Positions 1 through 4,604 of a stretch of DNA of 6,656 nt are shown piece by piece. Position 1 is the stretch's first letter, and each line of letters begins with the position of its first letter. Source of the stretch: an uncultured Petrimonas sp. Its GTDB lineage: Bacteria > Bacteroidota > Bacteroidia > Bacteroidales > Dysgonomonadaceae. The stretch is taken from positions 1-6,656 of the forward strand of contig CAKTUP010000111.1 in assembly GCA_934621705.1 (NCBI GenBank). The letters are read 5' to 3'. The notes beneath the pieces were generated by a model. That model was not told where the DNA came from. It was given only the letters and a program-made list of their open reading frames with translations, and ran no database searches. Position numbers and translations under genes: made by a program.

Positions 1-470
1 GGCGGATACTGATTACTGTAATTCTGTTTGAAATGGAGAATGAAATCTTCTTTGGATTTTGAAAGTTCAGCGTCTATTAATGATAGACTTTGGATGTATC
101 GATTTCTATCTCTAAAATATATCGAATTTGTGAGCCAAAAAATATCGTTCAAAAAGCGACATCCTGCATTGACAATTTCTGTGCGTATGGCAACTTCAAT
201 TTTCTCAATTTCATTAAAAAGCAACAAGCGTAACTTCCTATCGAAACGATACATATCCAACACTTGATTAAATGTCGATCCAGCTTTGTATAAATGTTGA
301 TCTTTAGGAGTTTGAAGTAGTGGATAGAAATAGGCGCTTAGCCTAAAGTATCCGATATGCTTCAAATAATCCTTGGCACGCTCGTCATTTTCAATTTGTA
401 AACCGCGCTCTTTTAAGAGAGTTAACTGTTCAGAAACTGAGAGGAATTTCTTGTGGAAAGTCTTCTTCAT
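1..470 (-). CDS. Abi_2 family (AbiD/AbiF-like) abortive infection protein, N-terminal part, cut by left window edge
   Basis: Translating the minus strand from the ATG at 470-468 gives 156 uninterrupted codons that run off the left edge. The N-terminus fits the Abi_2 family: a leader ending in EQLTLLKERGLQI (residues 14-26), the YLKHIGYFRLSAY block (35-47), and YRFDRKLRLLLFNEIEKIEV followed by AIRT (74-97). The last visible residues, DFILHFKQNYSNQYP (142-156), match the usual lead-in to the second half. Family members are about 300 aa, so roughly half is missing. Abi_2 proteins are HEPN-type phage-defence toxins thought to act on RNA. The usual His some six residues after R96 is not seen (Asn/Ala there), and I have no evidence on activity. 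Upstream lie a strong promoter and a hairpin. GC is about 34%, well below topB, which suggests separately acquired cargo. No ATG lies further upstream in frame. AbiD and AbiF cannot be told apart here. Confidence 0.88.
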   Translation of the reverse strand, partial: MKKTFHKKFLSVSEQLTLLKERGLQIENDERAKDYLKHIGYFRLSAYFYPLLQTPKDQHLYKAGSTFNQVLDMYRFDRKLRLLLFNEIEKIEVAIRTEIVNAGCRFLNDIFWLTNSIYFRDRNRYIQSLSLIDAELSKSKEDFILHFKQNYSNQYP

Positions 471-484
471 ACGAATGAAGGTAG

Positions 485-545
485 GTATATAAAAAAACGA
501 CCTGCCGATTTGAGCATTGTTAAGAGGCTTGGCAGGTTCTACATA
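485..545 (-). ncRNA. candidate small hairpin RNA or regulatory leader upstream of the abi gene
   Basis: A transcript from the promoter at 549-580 would start near 545 and run through a 7-bp GC-rich stem (ACCTGCC at 537-531 pairing with GGCAGGT at 506-500, 24-nt loop) into a run of seven T (497-491). This gives an RNA of about 55 nt ending about 20 nt before the abi ATG. GTAG at 542-539 could also pair with CTAC at 484-481, enclosing the hairpin and T-run in an alternative fold. The seven-base stem and T-run are read directly; that this is a discrete RNA is inference. Known biology that makes it plausible: AbiF-type toxins have been reported with a conserved upstream non-coding RNA acting as antitoxin. 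It may instead be only a leader/attenuator or the terminator of topB. Confidence 0.42.
491..537 (-). terminator. GC-rich hairpin followed by T7, intrinsic-terminator-like
   Basis: The minus strand has a 7-bp stem (537-531 with 506-500), two bases (CG), then seven T (497-491). It has the right orientation to end transcripts from topB, whose stop codon is 72 bp upstream. It would also end transcripts from the promoter at 549-580 before they reach abi. The 24-nt loop is long for a classic terminator, so a regulated structure or small-RNA 3' end is also possible. The plus strand has no T-run, so it is not bidirectional. Confidence 0.5.
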
Positions 546-548
546 GTG

Positions 549-580
549 CAAATGTACAATTTTGTTTTTACCTGACCAAA
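549..580 (-). promoter_or_regulatory. Bacteroides-type promoter (TTTG-N20-TACATTTG) for the abi leader/small RNA
   Basis: On the minus strand a TTTG (580-577) is followed after exactly 20 bases by TACATTTG (556-549). This is a complete match to the primary sigma factor consensus of Bacteroides, TTTG-N19-21-TAnnTTTG. Transcription would begin around 544-545, just before the hairpin and about 75 nt before the abi start codon. It lies in the gap after the topB stop codon, so the abi region can be expressed independently of the upstream genes. Confidence 0.72.
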
Positions 581-608
581 TTATTGAGTAAAATAATACC
601 GTTTTTTC

Positions 609-2618
609 TTATTTTTTCATTTTCGTCCGGGGAGGAAACTCGAACTCTGTGCTTCTGTCTTCTTTCAACACGATATAAGTGTCAAACGTTTTTCCTGCTT
701 TGCTTTTTAGCCCTTTCAATAAAGGAGATTTTTTATTCGTCAGAATAGCCTTTATATCTTTTTCCAAAAGTGCTTTACCGCAAATAGTTCTAAACAAGAG
801 CCAACCGCAAGTTTCATCACTACATTTAGCAACTTTTTCAAATAGCTTGACACTCTTTTTTTGACATTTCGGACAGACCAACCACTCTTTTTCATCTTTC
901 GGAAAATCCATTGCCAGCAGCTCTTCGGTTATCTGCCGCGCGTAAATGGCAATCGTCTTATCGAAGGTATCGGCGGCTATTTCTCCATTTTCGATTTTCA
1001 ACAAGGCATTTTCCCACGAGCCAGTCATGGCGGCATCGGCAATGCGTTTCTCTTTTACCGCTTCATATACTTTCAATCCCTTGGCAGTGGGTATAAGCGA
1101 TTTTTTCTGCCGTTCGATGTAGTCCCTTGAAAAAAGTGTTTCAATAATGGACGCGCGGGTGGCAGGCGTTCCGATGCCCGCTTCTTTCATCGCTTTGCGC
1201 TCATCTTCGTTTTCTACATCTTTTCCGGCATGTTCCATGGCGGACAACAGCGTGGCTTCCGTAAGCAGCGGCTTGGGTTTGGTCTGTTTTTCTAATAGGA
1301 CTGCCGATTGCACGGAGAGCTTATCGCCAGCTTCCACATACGGCAGAGAGACTTCAGATTCCTCGGACGTTTCGTTGTCGTAAAAACCGTTGATAGAACG
1401 CCATCCAGGTGCGATAACGTCAGCGCCTCGCGCCGAGAACGGAATTTCGCGGCATTGAGCTTGAACATGGGTTACTTCTTTTTGACATGGCTCGGAAAGG
1501 CTTTCCAACATACGACCGGCGACGAGTTTATAAACGGTCTCTTCCCGGGCGGTGAGGTTAGACGGTGTATTGTCTGTTACTAACAAGGCGTGGTGGTCAG
1601 TTACTTTCAGGTCGTTTACGCACTTGGCGTTGAGTTTGCTTTTTCGCAAAATCTTTATCTGCTCTTTCAACGGTTCATACACCGAAAGCACTTCCAGTAA
1701 CGTGGGTATCTCCTCCCAGACATCGCAGCTGATGTAGCGGCTTCCCGTACGGGGGTAGGTGATAAGTTTTTTCTCATACAATGCCTGGGCAACGGAGAGG
1801 GTCTCGTCCGCCGAGAGGTTGAAGCGCTTGTTCGCGTCTTTCTGCAGTCCGGTCAAATCGTAGAGCAGTGGCGGTTCTTCAACAACGCTTTTGATTTCCG
1901 TTTTGAGAATTTCCATTTTGTTGCGGCGGACCACCTCCAAGGCTTTTTGTCCTTCGGCTTTCTCTTCATATTTTACGTCCGACAGCATACGGAAAACGTT
2001 TCGTCCCACTTCCGGACGGGCTTCTATCTGCCAATAATTTTGGACTTTAAATCGGGTGTGCTCCAAATAGCGCCTGCATATCATTGCCAAGGTGGGCGTT
2101 TGTACCCGCCCGAGCGAATACACACCGCTTCCTGCCGTGATGCTCAATGCTTGTGATGCGTTAATACCAACTAACCAGTCTGCTTGACTGCGAGAACGAG
2201 CAGATTGGTATAAATTATCGAACTCGTTTCCCGGCTTCAGGCTGTCAAAACCCGTTTTGATGGCTTTGTCGGTCAGGGAGCTTATCCACAACCGCCTGAA
2301 TGGCTTTTGGCAATTCAGATAGTGATAGATATACCTGAATATCAATTCGCCTTCTCTTCCGGCATCGGTTACGTACTCTTTCTCTTTTTTTACCTGCCTC
2401 GGCATTAACCGAAACGGTTCCGGCAGAATGGGCAGGTTTTCTTTCCGAAAGCCTTCAAATCCGTACGCTTGGGGAAGGGCAAGGGTCACCAAATGTCCGA
2501 TTGCCCAGGTAACAGCGGTATCGCCGCTGCCGATATATCCGTCGTTTGTTCCGGTAATGCTGAGAACGTGGGCAATGGCTCGCGCCACGCTCGGTTTTTC
2601 TGCAATAATTACTCTCAT
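609..2618 (-). CDS. topB: DNA topoisomerase III (type IA), element-encoded, with shortened Toprim domain
   Basis: This 669-aa protein would relax and decatenate DNA through single-strand passage. In order it shows: the Toprim start MRVIIAEKPSVA (E7, K8); the metal-binding motif TDAGREGE (84-91); SLGRVQTPTLAM (168-179); the active-site region LITYPRTGSRYIS with catalytic Tyr288; TDHHALLVT (340-348); GIGTPATRASIIETL (481-495); and a C-terminal four-cysteine zinc finger (C582, C585, C599, C604). The ATG at 2618 is preferred over a GTG at 2642 because the family begins directly with this strand. It follows the DUF3945 gene by 27 bp, so co-transcription is likely. In CTnDOT the equivalent enzyme (Exc) is in the excision operon. 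Oddity: PRQVKKEKEY (73-82) joins VTDAGREGE directly, whereas relatives as I recall them have about 25-35 further residues there, including a core Toprim strand. Confidence 0.96.
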   Translation of the reverse strand: MRVIIAEKPSVARAIAHVLSITGTNDGYIGSGDTAVTWAIGHLVTLALPQAYGFEGFRKENLPILPEPFRLMPRQVKKEKEYVTDAGREGELIFRYIYHYLNCQKPFRRLWISSLTDKAIKTGFDSLKPGNEFDNLYQSARSRSQADWLVGINASQALSITAGSGVYSLGRVQTPTLAMICRRYLEHTRFKVQNYWQIEARPEVGRNVFRMLSDVKYEEKAEGQKALEVVRRNKMEILKTEIKSVVEEPPLLYDLTGLQKDANKRFNLSADETLSVAQALYEKKLITYPRTGSRYISCDVWEEIPTLLEVLSVYEPLKEQIKILRKSKLNAKCVNDLKVTDHHALLVTDNTPSNLTAREETVYKLVAGRMLESLSEPCQKEVTHVQAQCREIPFSARGADVIAPGWRSINGFYDNETSEESEVSLPYVEAGDKLSVQSAVLLEKQTKPKPLLTEATLLSAMEHAGKDVENEDERKAMKEAGIGTPATRASIIETLFSRDYIERQKKSLIPTAKGLKVYEAVKEKRIADAAMTGSWENALLKIENGEIAADTFDKTIAIYARQITEELLAMDFPKDEKEWLVCPKCQKKSVKLFEKVAKCSDETCGWLLFRTICGKALLEKDIKAILTNKKSPLLKGLKSKAGKTFDTYIVLKEDRSTEFEFPPRTKMKK

Positions 2619-2645
2619 ATTTTGTTTTTCAAATAAAACCACAGT

Positions 2646-4157
2646 TTACATTTTTCGTCCTCTGCTCTTTTTCTGTTTCTGCTCTTCTTTTTCCACTTTT
2701 TCGGCTTTTTCCTGCTGTTTCTCCGTGGGCTGTGTTTGTCCTTTCTGCAAGGCTTCCTTGATGTGCTTGGTCGCTTCGTTGGTCTTGCCTTCGGAGTTCA
2801 CCGCTTTCTGCGTTTTGTGCGCTTCGTCGGGCTGGGCAGACTCTTTGGCAGCGTTCTTCTGTTTGTTCGGGTTGCCGAAGGAAAAGCCGGTCTTTCCCGT
2901 TTCCGTGTTGAACGTCAGGTAGCCTTTGTAGGTCTTTCCTTTTTTATCGACCAAGTCATCCACGTAGATAGTTTGTCCCGATTTGAACTTGTCGTACTGT
3001 TCGTCGCTCAGCTCTTTTCCACGGATAAACCGGGGCGCTTCACCGTTTGCCTGTGTATGCCGATTTCGCTGAAACAGCTCGCGGTCAAACATAAACTCCA
3101 CATATCGTTTGTCGGCATTGAACTGGACGTTGGCGGAAAACTCCGTCCCTTTCTTGGAAATCATTCCTTCCAAATAGAGCGGTTTTCCTTCCATAAGGGT
3201 CTGTTTTTGGTCTTCGGAGAGTTTCAAGCCTTTGATTTCGTCGGGAATTTTGATTTTGTCGGCACGCAGTGCGATGAGTTCGTTGGTCAGCCTGTCCACG
3301 CTGATGATGGACGGAATTTGTTCGCCTGTTTTCCTGTTTTCAAGCATCACGATGCGTCCCATATTGCCCTGTTTGAGCAAATTTTGTTTGTCTTCGGGCG
3401 TGAATTCGTGTCCGAAAAAAGCTTGGTGCAGATTGGGTTCTTTGCGGACACCGTGCATCGCCACAACGGTGTTGCCGTCTTCGTCTGGTTGAAGCGACAG
3501 GCGTGCTTCGCTTCGGGTAATTACGGTGCCCAAATTGAGGCTGATGGGCACCAATTGATTGGTTTTAAATCCTTTCAGCAAATCATCCAAAAGGTTCATC
3601 TTTTGTAACTTCTCTTGCGTAACACCCATTCCTTCGAGCGTTTTCCAATCGATATCTTCTACTTTGTAGCGATAATCGGGGTCTGTGGTTGTTGGAGTTT
3701 CCATTGTTTCTTGTTTTTGAGGATTAGTGATGTTGTCCGGACTTTTCTGTCTGTTTTCATCCGGTAGTATTTCTTGTTTTTGCTTTATGTCTTCGCTTTT
3801 CACTTCGTATTGTTTCAACATTGCATCGCCGGCGGGCGTGGGGTCTTTGAGGATGCTTTTGATGGTTTCCGCCAGAAAATCCATTTTGGGAATGGGTATT
3901 TTAAACACCCGAAATCGTGTAGGATCTTTCAATTGGGCAACGAAATTGGAATAGAAGTTGGAAAGAAAATCGCCGTTTTTATCTAACCTGATAAAATCGG
4001 GATTATTCTCTTTCGTGGGTTCAACAGTTTTGAGTTTTCCGTTTTTGCCAATGTCTTTTACCGCTTGAAGGGTCTGTTTTTCGTTGTCGAATACCAAAAG
4101 CGTTTCCGACAATTCATCGACTTGCACGTTCTCTTTTTTCAAGTTATTTTCGTCCAT
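2646..4157 (-). CDS. DUF4099/DUF3945 domain protein of Bacteroidota conjugative elements
   Basis: This 503-aa protein has no established activity. Residues 1-110 form an N-terminal region typical of the family (LLVFDNEKQTLQAVKDI, 20-36). A low-complexity linker follows (120-160), then a DUF4099-like domain (about 162-247, YRYKVEDIDWKTLEGMGV). Three related units of about 48 residues come next (249-297, 310-356, 380-427). Each opens with G-x-x-(F/L)-(T/S)-x-(D/E)-(D/Q) and has a KK/RKTG turn before paired strands; units 2 and 3 correspond to DUF3945. The tail (432-503) is rich in Lys, Gln and Glu and ends in KKSRGRKM, plausibly nucleic-acid binding. There is no signal peptide or membrane segment, so it should be cytoplasmic. 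It lies between the HTH gene and topB, like orf3 of the CTnDOT excision operon. A role as topoisomerase partner in DNA processing is inference. Confidence 0.9.
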   Translation of the reverse strand: MDENNLKKENVQVDELSETLLVFDNEKQTLQAVKDIGKNGKLKTVEPTKENNPDFIRLDKNGDFLSNFYSNFVAQLKDPTRFRVFKIPIPKMDFLAETIKSILKDPTPAGDAMLKQYEVKSEDIKQKQEILPDENRQKSPDNITNPQKQETMETPTTTDPDYRYKVEDIDWKTLEGMGVTQEKLQKMNLLDDLLKGFKTNQLVPISLNLGTVITRSEARLSLQPDEDGNTVVAMHGVRKEPNLHQAFFGHEFTPEDKQNLLKQGNMGRIVMLENRKTGEQIPSIISVDRLTNELIALRADKIKIPDEIKGLKLSEDQKQTLMEGKPLYLEGMISKKGTEFSANVQFNADKRYVEFMFDRELFQRNRHTQANGEAPRFIRGKELSDEQYDKFKSGQTIYVDDLVDKKGKTYKGYLTFNTETGKTGFSFGNPNKQKNAAKESAQPDEAHKTQKAVNSEGKTNEATKHIKEALQKGQTQPTEKQQEKAEKVEKEEQKQKKSRGRKM

Positions 4158-4174
4158 ATTGTTCTTTTTTTCGG

Positions 4175-4182
4175 CAAATATA
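4175..4182 (-). promoter_or_regulatory. possible -7 box (TATATTTG) before the DUF3945 gene
   Basis: TATATTTG on the minus strand is an exact match to the Bacteroides -7 element TAnnTTTG. It lies in the 42-bp gap between the HTH stop and the DUF3945 start and would give a leader of roughly 10-15 nt. No TTTG/TTG element is found at the expected -33 distance (about 4200-4205), so it may need an activator. The phased TGGC boxes lie just upstream. A chance match in AT-rich DNA is quite possible. Confidence 0.35.
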
Positions 4183-4199
4183 CTTTGCGCGAATGTTTG

Positions 4200-4538
4200 T
4201 TATGACTTTTTGGCGTTGCGTGGCGCTATTTGGCGATGTTTGGCACAACGAACCGAACCTGCTTCGAATACTTCGCGGATAAATCGGTTCACATCGGAGA
4301 GTTTATAGTAGATTTTTCCGTTCATTTTTACATAGGGAAGCTCGCCTGAAGAACGGAAACGCTGTAATGTCCTGTGGCTGATTTTTAGAACTTGCAGAAG
4401 GTCTTGATTGTCGAGCAAATCTTCTCCATCGAGGCAGGCTTTCTTCTTAATCAGTTGTTCCAGTTTTTCATCGAGAAGGTCGAAACGGTCTATTAAACGG
4501 TCCATATAGGCTCGGAATTCTTGTTTGTCAATGATCAT
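4200..4538 (-). CDS. small helix-turn-helix DNA-binding protein (HTH_17/excisionase type)
   Basis: This 112-aa protein has an amphipathic, probably coiled-coil N-terminus (residues 5-33, FRAYMDRLIDRFDLLDEKLEQL). A MerR/excisionase-like winged HTH follows (41-91): LLDNQDLLQVLKIS is the first helix pair, RTLQRFRSSGELPYVKMNG holds the recognition helix and wing, and YYKLSDVNRFI is the closing helix. The tail (94-112) is short and basic. Such proteins in Bacteroides elements act as recombination directionality factors or transcriptional regulators; Xis2c and Xis2d of CTnDOT are examples at a similar position before orf3 and exc. Here a single copy lies between the primase (66 bp) and the DUF3945 gene (42 bp). 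The basic tail is encoded by the phased TGGC repeat tract and could be a by-product of it. Whether it is an Xis or a regulator cannot be decided from sequence. The start is the ATG at 4538. Confidence 0.88.
   Translation of the reverse strand: MIIDKQEFRAYMDRLIDRFDLLDEKLEQLIKKKACLDGEDLLDNQDLLQVLKISHRTLQRFRSSGELPYVKMNGKIYYKLSDVNRFIREVFEAGSVRCAKHRQIAPRNAKKS
4211..4244. repeat. four TGGC(G/A) boxes phased at exactly 10 bp
   Basis: On the plus strand TGGCG begins at 4211, 4221 and 4231, and TGGCA at 4241. Three of the four are preceded by at least TT, giving a loose consensus of TTTGGCG. The tract overlaps the last codons of the HTH gene and lies about 30-65 bp upstream of the -7 box at 4175-4182. 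Spacing of about one helical turn would put all boxes on one DNA face, as in iterons or cooperative operators. CGTTG (4214-4218) and CAACG (4246-4250) flank it as a short inverted repeat. Function is inferred. Confidence 0.5.
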
Positions 4539-4562
4539 ATTTTAGTAAACCAGTTTTAGTTG

Positions 4563-4589
4563 ACGAGTAAACAAGAGGTGTCCACTCGT
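4563..4589. repeat. inverted repeat ACGAGT-N15-ACTCGT between primase and HTH genes
   Basis: ACGAGT (4563-4568) and ACTCGT (4584-4589) are perfect inverted 6-mers. They overlap a second inverted pair, GTGTC (4578-4582) with GACAC (4597-4601), so the two folds exclude each other. AGTAAAC also occurs twice (4544-4550 and 4566-4572), as does TTTAGT (4541-4546 and 4555-4560). The 66-bp gap (4539-4604) thus looks like an operator or attenuator before the HTH gene. It has no clear promoter box and no T-run that would make it a terminator. Confidence 0.35.
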
Positions 4590-4604
4590 ATTTTTTGACA
4601 CGTC

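Noticed and set aside
28..267. 79-codon plus-strand frame at the left edge
   Set aside because: It lies opposite the Abi_2 coding frame, whose family blocks are clear on the minus strand.
485..545. CRISPR-like direct repeat
   Set aside because: Only one copy of the hairpin is present and there is no spacer array, so it is not a CRISPR array despite the AbiF-Cas13 link.
2619..2642. GTG start at 2642 and a TTTATTTG near-match promoter before topB
   Set aside because: The family starts at MRVIIAEKPS (ATG at 2618). The box has one mismatch and no -33 partner, and it lies in a 27-bp gap where co-transcription is more likely.
2736..3608. 290-codon open frame on the plus strand opposite the DUF3945 gene
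   Set aside because: It is antisense to a gene with recognisable domains, has no family resemblance, and its length reflects the codon bias of the opposite strand.
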